From a virus, in IMG/VR virus record IMGVR_UViG_3300033149_004104, positions 62,001 to 126,000 of that record: a stretch of DNA of 64,000 bases, one strand, 5' to 3'. Position 1 is the stretch's first letter; each line of letters starts with the position of its first letter. The notes beneath the pieces were generated by a model, which was not told the origin of the DNA, did no database searches, and saw only the letters and a program-made list of their open reading frames with translations. Below are positions 51,139 to 60,621 of the stretch, piece by piece. The position numbers were made by a program, and so were the translations under genes.

Positions 51139-51167
51139 ATTATACCCCCCTTTGCAAAAAAAGTCAA
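51139..51167 (-). promoter_or_regulatory. Consensus sigma-70 promoter for the small-gene operon
   Basis: Minus strand TTGACT, exactly 17 nt spacer, TATAAT (-35 at 51162-51167; -10 at 51139-51144). Start of transcription expected about 51131-51132. It would read the structured leader and the genes from 50959 down to at least 44 kb. Confidence 0.8.
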
Positions 51168-51210
51168 TAGTTTTTTCTAAAAAAATAAAAAAATTTTAAT
51201 TTTTTTCTGG

Positions 51211-51235
51211 AAAAATAGTAAACACATGTTTACTA
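51211..51235 (-). terminator. Hairpin terminator downstream of the DNA polymerase gene
   Basis: Perfect 9-bp inverted repeat TAGTAAACA/TGTTTACTA (51216-51235) followed on the minus strand by TTTTT, 48 nt past the polymerase stop. AT-rich stem, so moderate certainty; it may also be an operator for the adjacent promoter. Confidence 0.5.
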
Positions 51236-51282
51236 CTCCTATATCTCTAAAATCTCTAATTCTCCTGTCAAATTTAAGATTG

Positions 51283-53970
51283 CTATATCAGCTCATCCCC
51301 AAATCCCCATACCTGATTTTTATCATAATAATCAGCTATATTTATTTCAAGTTCAAGTGGAATTCCTTTATTCTCCGGTCTATCTTTCTCAAATTCTTCT
51401 TTTGCTACTTTAAACAACTCATTTACCTCTTCTCTATGTGTATATCCTACAATAGCGTCATGTACATTTCCACATAATCTGCTTTTCAAATTATTTTCTT
51501 TAATATATTTGTTTAATTTAATAGCCATTAATATCATAATTGCGTTTTCATAACTTTGTACTGGAGAATTTAACGCTATATTTTTAAGATTTTTAATCAC
51601 TCCTTTTCTATCATCCTTTCCTTGATATTTTAATTGTGGCAGTCTCCTGATTGCCCCAAACGGGCTTCTTACGTACCCATCAATTTCAGCCTGCCCTTTT
51701 ATCTCATTTGTACCCACAATTTTATCTATCCAACTCTTCAATCCACTATATTTTTCAAAATATTTACCTCTTATATCACTAGCTACTGCCCAACATTTAG
51801 CAAAATAAGATTTATTAGAAATAGATTTAAACATATCAGATTTATCATCATTTAATAATGAAAGCATTTTATCAACCTTGTTTTGCAAATTAAAATCATT
51901 TATATATTTAATTACGTCCCTCTCACCCCATTCTTTCTCAATAACAGTTTTAGCAAAATTAAAAGCTGTTGCACCGAATTCTAATTGAAAATTGATTCCC
52001 TTGGCTTTAAATCTTATCTCTTTTATATTATCATCCCCAGCTTTTTTTAATTTAATAAACTCTTCAAGAGATAAATCCCTTCTTAGTACAAATTGAGCAG
52101 TCATACTATGCATATCGCCACCCAATTCTGTAAAAACCTTCTTCATTTCTTTATCTTGACTATAAATAGCTCCAATACGTAACTGAAATCCCGATGCGTC
52201 TTTTTCATCTATAACATAATCCTCGCTCGGGGGAATAAATATCCTGCGATACCATTTAGCTCTTTCTCCGTGTTTCGGAATATTTTGTCCATTCGGGTTT
52301 TGACTCCAATTCCTGTGAGAACTTGTAAGAAAGGGGCCAAATGTGGGGTGTATTCTATCATCACGCTTCCTATATTGAAAGAATCCTGAATTATCTTCTC
52401 TTTTGCCCACAAAGGTATTCATAAGAGTCTTCAGGGCCCTGTACTCTTGAATAAGCTTAGCCTCTTTATGTCCATCGTTAATCCATTGAATTAACTGATC
52501 ATCTCCAGTTAAATATATATTATTTATTTTTAAATCTGCATTTAATTTTTTAATTAAACCGGGCTTAGGCTTTTCTTTACTTCTGCCATAATCTTTCCAT
52601 CCTAACATTTCCAATACAGCCCCCAATTCATTACCGCTATCCAGGTCAAAGTCAACTTTTAAAGATTTTATTATTTCATCTTTTTTTTCACTTATTAATT
52701 TCTCCAATTCTAATGAATATTTTTCAAGTAAATTCCAATCAACACACATCCCCTCTAATTCTATATCTAGAAAAACATTCACAGCTGGCATAACAATATC
52801 ATAAAAATATTTTTTTAAACTCCATTGGCTCTCAGGAAATTTTTCTTGTACAGGAAAGGCTCTATCAATTCTTTCTATTTCCTTTACTTGTTGTTCATAT
52901 ATCTGATATGTAACAATAGCATCCATAATAGCATAGGGATATCTAACTTCTTCTGGAATCCTGCTATAATCATTTTTACATTCAGGATATTTCTTTTTAT
53001 ACAAGTCTAATTCTCTATCATATCCCCCGTGTATTGTATAGAGCCATGCATCACTTTTAAGTGATGAGCGTTGCATTTCGTTTATAACATGACTGGCATT
53101 CCATGTATCATGATATATGTTGATATTTTCTCTAGGAACCCCTTTTAGAATGAAAAATTTTGTATCATATTTTCCATTTTGCATGATAAGCATTTTATTC
53201 TTAATAAATTCTGAAAAAAGATATATATCAACTTTCTTCCAATCTAATAAGTAACCGGTTATACCATCAAAGGAGATAGTTACTTCGAGTATTTCGCTAT
53301 CAGGATGCCAGGGATCTAGTAATTTAGTTTCAATATCACAGGCCATCTTACAAGCTTTATCTTTATTAGCCTGCAGCCACACGTTAGGGTCCTCAATTAC
53401 TTCTTTCTTTATTCTTTGTTTTTCTATTTTCGGAAATTCTATCATAAAAGCGTTTCTAATTTGATGTTTAGCAAAAATGTAAGACCAATTATCAAGGATT
53501 TTATTTTTTCTAGGGTTGATAAAATTATATAAATTGTCAATCGGGAAAATTATAGAATCTAAATCAGGAGCATAAAAATAAGTTTTGTTAAATATAATAT
53601 CATAAAAACCTTTGATATCTAAATCGTCGCTTTTAATAATAGAATATAACGCCCTGCCTACTGTAATAATTTTACTTTTTGGTTTTATATACTGCTTCAA
53701 GTCTATACATCTGTCGGCATAAAAATCAATTATTTTATTTGGTTCTTTATCTAAATTGAAATTGAAACAGTTCAAGACAAGTATATCTGCATCAACTATA
53801 CTAGAAATAAATCTTAAGAAAATTTCTCTAGTTTTATAATTATAATTTTTATCTAAAACAACTACAAAATCATAAGATTGATCTTTATTAGATTTAAATA
53901 CTACTGAATCGATCATATTATAATATTTTTTAATATCGAGGTTTCTATTTAGAGGCTTACTAAAAATCAA
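51283..53970 (-). CDS. polA: Family A DNA polymerase
   Basis: 895 residues from TTG after AAGGGGAG. 3'-5' exonuclease region with CDIETKLLDPW (DxE, about residue 212). Polymerase: motif A YVIDEKDASGFQLRIGA, motif B RFKAKGINFQLEFGATAF, SPFGAIRRLP, motif C NVHDAIVGY. Relative to the usual DYSQIELR, KxxxF-xxxYG and HDE, this enzyme has Gln where E. coli Pol I has the Glu710 steric gate, Phe for Tyr766 and Ala for the Glu of HDE. No 5' nuclease domain; that job is done by the separate gene at 57523. Main replicative polymerase candidate. Confidence 0.88.
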   Translation of the reverse strand: MIFSKPLNRNLDIKKYYNMIDSVVFKSNKDQSYDFVVVLDKNYNYKTREIFLRFISSIVDADILVLNCFNFNLDKEPNKIIDFYADRCIDLKQYIKPKSKIITVGRALYSIIKSDDLDIKGFYDIIFNKTYFYAPDLDSIIFPIDNLYNFINPRKNKILDNWSYIFAKHQIRNAFMIEFPKIEKQRIKKEVIEDPNVWLQANKDKACKMACDIETKLLDPWHPDSEILEVTISFDGITGYLLDWKKVDIYLFSEFIKNKMLIMQNGKYDTKFFILKGVPRENINIYHDTWNASHVINEMQRSSLKSDAWLYTIHGGYDRELDLYKKKYPECKNDYSRIPEEVRYPYAIMDAIVTYQIYEQQVKEIERIDRAFPVQEKFPESQWSLKKYFYDIVMPAVNVFLDIELEGMCVDWNLLEKYSLELEKLISEKKDEIIKSLKVDFDLDSGNELGAVLEMLGWKDYGRSKEKPKPGLIKKLNADLKINNIYLTGDDQLIQWINDGHKEAKLIQEYRALKTLMNTFVGKREDNSGFFQYRKRDDRIHPTFGPFLTSSHRNWSQNPNGQNIPKHGERAKWYRRIFIPPSEDYVIDEKDASGFQLRIGAIYSQDKEMKKVFTELGGDMHSMTAQFVLRRDLSLEEFIKLKKAGDDNIKEIRFKAKGINFQLEFGATAFNFAKTVIEKEWGERDVIKYINDFNLQNKVDKMLSLLNDDKSDMFKSISNKSYFAKCWAVASDIRGKYFEKYSGLKSWIDKIVGTNEIKGQAEIDGYVRSPFGAIRRLPQLKYQGKDDRKGVIKNLKNIALNSPVQSYENAIMILMAIKLNKYIKENNLKSRLCGNVHDAIVGYTHREEVNELFKVAKEEFEKDRPENKGIPLELEINIADYYDKNQVWGFGDELI

Positions 53971-54036
53971 TTTGCTCCCCTTTTGCTTCGATATCTATTT
54001 CAAGATTAGTTGCTTTAATAAAGTTTAAACAATTAT

Positions 54037-55011
54037 TTATCTTTCATTATTAACATAAGGTATTTGCTTGATCATTCCATTCCACAATTTAACAAGATAT
54101 AATTCGGGAAATTTACCTCCTCCCGCTTGCTTATGTCCATGAATATTATGCAAGTTATTTACATCAAACCCTTCCCTAGCCCTCACTGACACTTTCCCGT
54201 TTACAGCCTTTTTATTACCCCCCTGAAATGTATTAATATTAATTATATATACAATATCATCATATTTCTCAAGCAGCTTAGAGCAAACAATACTTACTCT
54301 AGAAGAACCATAATAAAGAATAAATTTATTTCCTCTATTATCAATTCTAATTTTCATATTCTGTTCAGCATTTAATAGCTCTTCCTGTTCTTTAGCGATG
54401 CCCTCCTGTATAATGTTATGTTCATAATCTGTCCAATACCAATCTCCTCCCTTCTCAAATTTAGAAAGCTGGAGATGAATAAAGGGCATAAACTTCTGCC
54501 AGGTTTTCTCTTTCGCTTCATAATCTGTACATTTCCAAAGTACTCTATTAAGATTTTGAGCTTCTTCCCATAAAGGGGAGCCTTTATTCCAAGTATCATA
54601 TATATTTATTAAATCAACAAAATGTTTCACAATCTCAGGAATTGTTTTTTTCTTATCTTTAATAAGCCATTCGTAAAAAAGTAAAGTTCCTGATTTTGAT
54701 ATATCCACATAAATATTATCGTCTGAGGGGAGTTCCAAGGACATCTCATGGTGGTCAAAAATAAAGTAATTTTTAAAATTACATTTAATATAATTAAAAA
54801 AAGAAACGCTAATTGAAAAATCAGTTATAAATATAATATTATCCTTTCCCTTATAATCTTCAACTATATACTTCTCGTCATCATTTTTCTCTTCACCATA
54901 TATAACAGGAATATACTGATCAATTGGCAGTTCAAAATATTTAGATAAAATTATAGGAGCAATACCGTCCAAGTCTATATAATGTGTCAATAAGATATTC
55001 ATTTTAAACAT
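54037..55011 (-). CDS. DHH-family phosphoesterase
   Basis: About 324 residues; starts at 55032, 55011 and 55002 are possible, with GGGGG just ahead of 55011. YIDLDGIAP, ITDFS, FDHHEMSLE and the DHHA1-like GHKQAGGGKF give the DHH and DHHA1 domains. Such enzymes are RecJ-like or nanoRNase-like nucleases. Its position between UDG and polymerase supports a nucleic-acid role. Confidence 0.78.
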   Translation of the reverse strand: MFKMNILLTHYIDLDGIAPIILSKYFELPIDQYIPVIYGEEKNDDEKYIVEDYKGKDNIIFITDFSISVSFFNYIKCNFKNYFIFDHHEMSLELPSDDNIYVDISKSGTLLFYEWLIKDKKKTIPEIVKHFVDLINIYDTWNKGSPLWEEAQNLNRVLWKCTDYEAKEKTWQKFMPFIHLQLSKFEKGGDWYWTDYEHNIIQEGIAKEQEELLNAEQNMKIRIDNRGNKFILYYGSSRVSIVCSKLLEKYDDIVYIININTFQGGNKKAVNGKVSVRAREGFDVNNLHNIHGHKQAGGGKFPELYLVKLWNGMIKQIPYVNNER

Positions 55012-55060
55012 AAACCCCCATTTAAGAAACATTAACTAAAAAAACAACTCAATATTTCTT

Positions 55061-55648
55061 TCAATCATTGTTTAGTTCCAGTTCTTTTAATTTTAAAAAT
55101 CCATGTTTCCATTCATTCCATATTTTATTATTACTCAGATCCTCCTTTAAACTTCCTACATTTCTAATAATGTACGAGGGATGATATAAAGGAAAAATTG
55201 TATACCCAAAATCATCATCCTGTAATATCTTCTCTTTATACTTACCAATACCATTTAGTCCAAAGGCTTTTAATGCGTTATCTCCAAAAGGCACAACAAT
55301 AGTATATCCTTTCTCCTTTAAGAATTTAAGTTCATTATATAAACCTTTCTTACAGTAACGAACCGCTTTTATCGAATCCGGATGAAAAAAATTATTATTG
55401 GGCGGCCTGCAAGAAATTCTATTTGTCACCCATTGTATATTTCTCTTAATGCCTACTTCAGCTAACATTTTATTAAGAGCTTGCCCAGCCCGCCCTACAA
55501 AAGGGCGTTTTAATCTATCTTCATCTTTTCCAGGAGCTTCTCCCATAAATATGATCCTACCTCCATACGCCCCCTCGCCCCACACCTTATTTTGTCTTTT
55601 AAATGGACAGAAATTACATTCGCTTTCTTTCCTTATAAATTTAAACAT
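55061..55648 (-). CDS. Uracil-DNA glycosylase, family 4-like
   Basis: 195 residues. GEAPGKDEDRLKRPFVGRAG (motif 1), TNRISCRPP, FPLYHPSYIIRN (motif 2). Cys11 and Cys14 near the N-terminus plus two later Cys (SCRPP, YCKKG) match the 4Fe-4S ligands of the family. It removes uracil from DNA. SD GGAGAAC. Confidence 0.83.
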   Translation of the reverse strand: MFKFIRKESECNFCPFKRQNKVWGEGAYGGRIIFMGEAPGKDEDRLKRPFVGRAGQALNKMLAEVGIKRNIQWVTNRISCRPPNNNFFHPDSIKAVRYCKKGLYNELKFLKEKGYTIVVPFGDNALKAFGLNGIGKYKEKILQDDDFGYTIFPLYHPSYIIRNVGSLKEDLSNNKIWNEWKHGFLKLKELELNND

Positions 55649-55685
55649 CTTATTTATGTTCTCCTCAATAATAGATAATTAAAAT

Positions 55686-57518
55686 TCACACATCGCCTTT
55701 AAAAATATTTTTCCACTCGTCCTTACTTAAAGTTTCTTTTTGAAATAATTTCTCATCGAGATCAGTTTTTTGAATCAAAGCTTTTTCAATATACTCATCT
55801 AAACTTTCTTCAAAAATTATAGGATTAATAATAACCCGTTTACTTTGTCCAATACGGTGAAATCTTTTTATACTCTGACTCCAATTTGTATAGCTAAAAT
55901 CACGACTGAAATAAATTACCCGAGAGCATTCAGTTAAATTTATTGCTGTACTCATTACTCGAAAACTGCCAACGAGCAGATTACTATCCTTATCTTGCTT
56001 GAATCTTTCTATCTTAGCATCTCGTTCTTCTTGAGTTTTTTCAGTATTGCCGTGTATAGTAATTGGATTATATTTGCTATACCGTTCTGAAAGTAAATCA
56101 ATTGTTCTCGGATGAAAATCAAAAATAACCAGTTTTTCCTTTTCTTCATTTAAATAATTATTTACAAGAGAATCAAGAATATCAATCTTTCCATGATGCT
56201 TTTCAAATTTAAACTTTTTTACAAGGTCTGCTAATGTGCGTGAATAAACAGGGTCAATCTTCCCTTTTAACAACTCAGCATTTTCATAAGCGAGCGAAAT
56301 ATATGCAAATTTATTTCTTAACTTTTTTGGTACTAATCTTCCATCGTTCTCTTTCTTGATAATTGTAATAACATAATTAACAAGAGCCTCGTAGATTTGT
56401 TTCTGCAAATCACTTAATTCTGCATATACATTTTTAATATATAATTTAGGCAATTCAAGAACTTCATCTGATTTATATCGTACTACTAACTTTTTAAACT
56501 GCTTTTCCCACCATTCTTGTTTATCTTTATAAACATAATTTACGGCATAATCACTAAATCTATTACCTATATTAGCAATATCATCAATCCACTGGTAGTA
56601 TGATTTGCCTATTATATTATTATCAAGAAAAGTTATCTGATTGTATATTTCATCAAATCTATTTGGAGTAGGAGTTCCAGTAAGCACATATCGAAAATCA
56701 AAATACTGTTTATGCAAAAGAATTACTTTAGCCTGTCGAGATTGAATAGACTTAATATTATGAGACTCATCAAGTATAATAGCTCGTTTATTACCAAATA
56801 AATCCCAAGGGATGACAGGTTTTCTATATTTTTTATTTAACCTACCATTATTTAACTTTCTAAACCAATCATCACTAAGCGTTAAGTAATGCCGATATGT
56901 CATGATAATTACCTTAACATTAGACAGGTCTTGTTCAAATGGATTTCTATTACTATTCGCTTGTGATATTAATATATTATCTTTCGTAAGAAAATTAGAG
57001 AAATGAAGTAATTCTCTTCTCCAGTTATAAACGCCTTCTGAAGGCGATACGATTACGATTTTATCAATTTCGTTTTCAGCATACAATTGATTCAGTAAAG
57101 AAGTAACAATATACGTCTTTCCAGTACCCATTTGAAGAAACAATGCAAGTCTATTCTGTTTAATACCTTTTCGTATTGCGTCAAGTTGAAAATTCTCATA
57201 GGGCGGTTTCCCCTTAATAGGCGGCACGATAAGATACTTCTCATCAAATATTTTCCTTCTAAATTCTGTTTCCGGTTGTGTTTCTTTAAGAGATTGCTGC
57301 ATCATTTCTTCTTCATTTCTAACAATAATCGTATCAATCTCTTCAAGTTTGTATTTAATCTTTATAAAAGAAGAAGCCTTACCATACCATGCTTTATACT
57401 CAGGGTCATACCGAAATTCTTTAGTACTTTTTATAATATCTTTTATACTATTGAAATAATCACCATTGAATTTTATACCAACCAACTTAGCTGGCTCATT
57501 ATACTCTACCTTAATCAT
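55686..57518 (-). CDS. SNF2-family (SF2) helicase
   Basis: 610 residues, SD AAGGAG. N-terminal 60 residues (FRYDPEYKAWYGKASS) resemble the HARP-type annealing-helicase module. Walker A FLQMGTGKT (128-136), Walker B as IILDESHNIKS (DESH), motif III LTGTPTPNRF, and late motifs FHPRTIDLL and FHRIGQSKRV. Likely works at forks or in recombination. Confidence 0.85.
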   Translation of the reverse strand: MIKVEYNEPAKLVGIKFNGDYFNSIKDIIKSTKEFRYDPEYKAWYGKASSFIKIKYKLEEIDTIIVRNEEEMMQQSLKETQPETEFRRKIFDEKYLIVPPIKGKPPYENFQLDAIRKGIKQNRLALFLQMGTGKTYIVTSLLNQLYAENEIDKIVIVSPSEGVYNWRRELLHFSNFLTKDNILISQANSNRNPFEQDLSNVKVIIMTYRHYLTLSDDWFRKLNNGRLNKKYRKPVIPWDLFGNKRAIILDESHNIKSIQSRQAKVILLHKQYFDFRYVLTGTPTPNRFDEIYNQITFLDNNIIGKSYYQWIDDIANIGNRFSDYAVNYVYKDKQEWWEKQFKKLVVRYKSDEVLELPKLYIKNVYAELSDLQKQIYEALVNYVITIIKKENDGRLVPKKLRNKFAYISLAYENAELLKGKIDPVYSRTLADLVKKFKFEKHHGKIDILDSLVNNYLNEEKEKLVIFDFHPRTIDLLSERYSKYNPITIHGNTEKTQEERDAKIERFKQDKDSNLLVGSFRVMSTAINLTECSRVIYFSRDFSYTNWSQSIKRFHRIGQSKRVIINPIIFEESLDEYIEKALIQKTDLDEKLFQKETLSKDEWKNIFKGDV

Positions 57519-57522
57519 TTTT

Positions 57523-58488
57523 TTATCTCCTTCTCATTTTGGGCGGATTAAATAGAATTTTTGCAGGATCCTTTTCTTTTTCTGCATCCTCTCTACATAT
57601 ATAAATATACATTTTTTTATCTATTTCTTTAATGTCAAATCCCAGAATTTTATAAATTATTTCAAGCGCTTTCGGATTAAATTTGCCTGGTATAATGTAT
57701 TGATCAATTTCTTCTTCCTTTATTGGAAAGAAAGATATAAGCTGGTGATTAAGATTAAGTCTGTTTTTATTTTTTCTAAACTCATTTTTAACTTTATCGC
57801 TTATGTAATCTATAATATCCAAATTCTCTAGTATTTCATACACATCTTTATATTCACTACATAACCTCTCAACTATTTTAGTCTGTATTCTCGGCACACC
57901 AACAGGAATTTCATCACTTGCGTCACCTTTTATCACTTTGTATAAAGTTACAGAATCTACAGTGGGTTTAAAGTTATATTTATTAATAAAAGCACATAAA
58001 TCAATAATTTGCTTATTTCTATATAGGTGTGTATTTTCACTAATACAGCGAGCCCAATCTAGATCTTCAGATATAAGCAAGTTTTTACTTTCTTTTGAAA
58101 TATTTTTTAATATATAAGGAACAATATCATCGGCCTCATATCCTGTACCATAAACTATTACATATTGTTCGCTTTTATTAAGAAGAATAAGTCGTAAATA
58201 GTCCATTCCCTTGTAGAAATGTTTAGGCCTTCTAAATCGAATCATTTTATAACCGGGATCAATCATTTCTTGTCGTAAATTATACTTAGAATCATGGTTA
58301 TCAAATAAAAACCAAAATTTTGTATTCTTTTTAGCGAAATTCCTCTCCCATTTCAATACGGAATTTAAAAATCCCCATATCCCCCCTGTTATTATAGTGC
58401 GCCCCTTTACTCGATGGGTCATATTTTTAAATATAGAATAATTTCGAGTATACCAAAGATTTGAATCTACTAAAATATTATCATACAT
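57523..58488 (-). CDS. 5'-3' exonuclease / flap endonuclease
   Basis: 321 residues. DSNLW and FDNHDSKYN at the N-terminus, GYEADDIVPYIL (acidic cluster), ISEDLDWARCI, and KGDASDEIPVGVPRIQ, the helix-hairpin-helix of T5/T4-type FENs. It would remove RNA primers for the polymerase that lacks this domain. No SD: start lies 7 nt after the previous stop, coupled. Confidence 0.83.
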   Translation of the reverse strand: MYDNILVDSNLWYTRNYSIFKNMTHRVKGRTIITGGIWGFLNSVLKWERNFAKKNTKFWFLFDNHDSKYNLRQEMIDPGYKMIRFRRPKHFYKGMDYLRLILLNKSEQYVIVYGTGYEADDIVPYILKNISKESKNLLISEDLDWARCISENTHLYRNKQIIDLCAFINKYNFKPTVDSVTLYKVIKGDASDEIPVGVPRIQTKIVERLCSEYKDVYEILENLDIIDYISDKVKNEFRKNKNRLNLNHQLISFFPIKEEEIDQYIIPGKFNPKALEIIYKILGFDIKEIDKKMYIYICREDAEKEKDPAKILFNPPKMRRR

Positions 58489-58494
58489 ATAGTA

Positions 58495-58890
58495 TCATTC
58501 AGTTAATGTATCCTGTAAATATAATCGAAATATTTCTTTTAACATATTCTTATTTGAACTTATTTGTTGTAAGAAATTATCTAAATTTTTATTATCATTT
58601 ACAATACTTTCAATATCTGTTTCCTTAAAAGCATCATATCTTCTTATTAATTGTTCAAATTTTTCTTCATTTTCTATTTTCTCATTATTCAAGTTAAACG
58701 GAATATATTTATTAATTGCCTCAACAGAGAATATATTTAATTTAATAAGAAAAAGTTTAATAAAAACTATCAACTCTTCGGGACTAACATCCCCCATTAA
58801 ATCCAAGGTACTTGTATAATTATCATCTACATTATTACTATAGTCTTTATAAATGTATTGTATCTTAAGTTCATGTATAATTGCCGACAT
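58495..58890 (-). CDS. Unknown protein
   Basis: 131 residues, SD AAAGGAG. Acidic and helical (DLMGDVSPEELIVFIKLFLI). Lies between FEN and a metallophosphoesterase. Not recognised. Confidence 0.55.
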   Translation of the reverse strand: MSAIIHELKIQYIYKDYSNNVDDNYTSTLDLMGDVSPEELIVFIKLFLIKLNIFSVEAINKYIPFNLNNEKIENEEKFEQLIRRYDAFKETDIESIVNDNKNLDNFLQQISSNKNMLKEIFRLYLQDTLTE

Positions 58891-58927
58891 AATTTATTAA
58901 TCTGCTCCTTTTAATACTAATTAATAG

Positions 58928-60304
58928 TTACTCCGTCACCTTACTGTAATCCGGTTGATAGTAAAAGGTAGAAATCTTCCCCCTTTTTTTATGCCATAAG
59001 TGCGCTTGCGCTTCTTTAAGATGACTGTGACCTTCAGCATAAGCCCATGCACTTATAGGAGCAATAGATGGGAGTACAAGTACTCTTACTCCCATTTTTT
59101 CCATTACCGAGTATGCATGAAGGTGCCCAGTATGAATCTCTCTAAACTCAGTTTTACCCCAAAGTTCAGGCACTTCTCTTGCCATAATAAGCGGAATACT
59201 ATCTATTTTTTTCTTTCTCCCGCCACTTTTCGTACCATGATCAAATCCGATAAGACATTTGCCCCATCTATAGTATTTCCGAAGCTTAGGTTCATTATCA
59301 ATTTCTACTTGATTTGTTGTACGATAATGATGCTTTAATGTCTCACCTAGATAATAGGCCCTTTGTACATCATGATTTCCGGGAATAATAGGAACAATAA
59401 CGTTGGCAATTGTTAAAAGCATATCGATTCCTCGTATTGCCATTTCCACTCCATAAGTGAAGCTCTTTTGATATCTACAGTCTTCATGCTGTACGGTACC
59501 GGAAAACGTTGTGTTTTGAGCATTATCAACATTAAAATAATCGTTGCCTATTGGAAACAAAATTCTCGAAATATCGTATTCCTTACAAACTTTAATAATA
59601 TTATCTACACATTCTATAAATTTTTCTCTCGTAACTTTAATATCATAATTTGCATCGCCCGTTTCTTCTCCCCATGCAAGTAGTCCTAGATGTGTATCAG
59701 GAATAGAAACTTCTAACATAAGATCGTTATTCTTTATGTTTCTCTTAATTTCGGGATATTCAAATTTATAATCTTTAAGAAACTTCTTAATTTTCTTAGC
59801 TGCTGTTTCTATAGACTCCTCTTTTCTTCTTTCAAAAACAGCTTTTATTTTACATTGATAATTTCTATTTACTACCCATTGATTCTTTTTAGTAGATGTG
59901 CCGTTTATAACGCCATCGTTCCATGACAAGTCTTGCTCTTTATATTTTGCTGATACGTCCCAGTAGTTCGTAGTAATTGTATAATTTCTTACTTTCCATA
60001 CCGCCATATCGATTTCAGCATAAGTAATCAAATCTTCTAAAGTTTTAATATCCGGAGATACCGATACAATCGTCTGTTTTTTGTCGCTTACTGTTCTTGT
60101 AATAGTTGTTTTATTTGAATTGTTAAAATCTTTCTTAAACTCTACACGTAATATTCTTGTTATGTTATCATTAAAAGTTTCATAAGTAAAATTACTTAAA
60201 ACCTCCCTTTTACACTGATCTATATTATTTCTTACCCAATCTTCTCCTTTTTCTTTTAAATAAAAACGAATCCACTCTGTAGAGTATTTAAATCTTTTAT
60301 CCAA
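58928..60304 (-). CDS. Metallophosphoesterase, possible DNA nuclease
   Basis: 458 residues from TTG with AAGGAG. N-terminal 180 residues of helices and beta with no known domain. From about 195: SIPDTHLGLLAW (metal), FPIGNDYFN, VPIIPGNHDVQRAY (GNHD), LIGFDHGTKSGGRKK and EIHTGHLHAYSVM (GHLH). The set GD/GNHD/GHLH is the calcineurin-type dimetal phosphoesterase family, including SbcD/Mre11. Could be a repair nuclease, but N-terminus is unlike SbcD. Followed in the operon by a FEN and helicase. Confidence 0.8.
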   Translation of the reverse strand: MDKRFKYSTEWIRFYLKEKGEDWVRNNIDQCKREVLSNFTYETFNDNITRILRVEFKKDFNNSNKTTITRTVSDKKQTIVSVSPDIKTLEDLITYAEIDMAVWKVRNYTITTNYWDVSAKYKEQDLSWNDGVINGTSTKKNQWVVNRNYQCKIKAVFERRKEESIETAAKKIKKFLKDYKFEYPEIKRNIKNNDLMLEVSIPDTHLGLLAWGEETGDANYDIKVTREKFIECVDNIIKVCKEYDISRILFPIGNDYFNVDNAQNTTFSGTVQHEDCRYQKSFTYGVEMAIRGIDMLLTIANVIVPIIPGNHDVQRAYYLGETLKHHYRTTNQVEIDNEPKLRKYYRWGKCLIGFDHGTKSGGRKKKIDSIPLIMAREVPELWGKTEFREIHTGHLHAYSVMEKMGVRVLVLPSIAPISAWAYAEGHSHLKEAQAHLWHKKRGKISTFYYQPDYSKVTE

Positions 60305-60605
60305 CCCCTTTTTTTCTCCTTCTTTTTTTAATCTGTTTGTGATGAAAATCTAATTTATGCCCCCTCCTTCTTGATTTCTTAGCCTCTAATCTTCTCTCTT
60401 CTCTATTTTTAATTCCGGGCAGGGTAAGAAACTTTTTTATAATTGTTCGATTATTAACAACATATCTTTTTTGATAAGCGTAATCTTCAAACTTTCTGAC
60501 AACAGAGTATTTTCCTTTTGGAAAAAAATCATTAAGATTTTTTCCTTCTGGAATTTTTTTTACATCTTCTTCAGTATAAAAAAGAACATGACCTATTATT
60601 CTCAT
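60297..60605 (-). CDS. Small basic protein, unknown
   Basis: 102 residues, SD AGGAGAG. C-terminal third is strongly basic (RRLEAKKSRRRGHKLDFHHK, RRRKKGVG), which suggests nucleic-acid binding. N-terminal part FYTEEDVKKIPEG. It overlaps the phosphoesterase start by 8 nt. Confidence 0.6.
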   Translation of the reverse strand: MRIIGHVLFYTEEDVKKIPEGKNLNDFFPKGKYSVVRKFEDYAYQKRYVVNNRTIIKKFLTLPGIKNREERRLEAKKSRRRGHKLDFHHKQIKKRRRKKGVG

Positions 60606-60621
60606 AATTATTTATGCTCTC

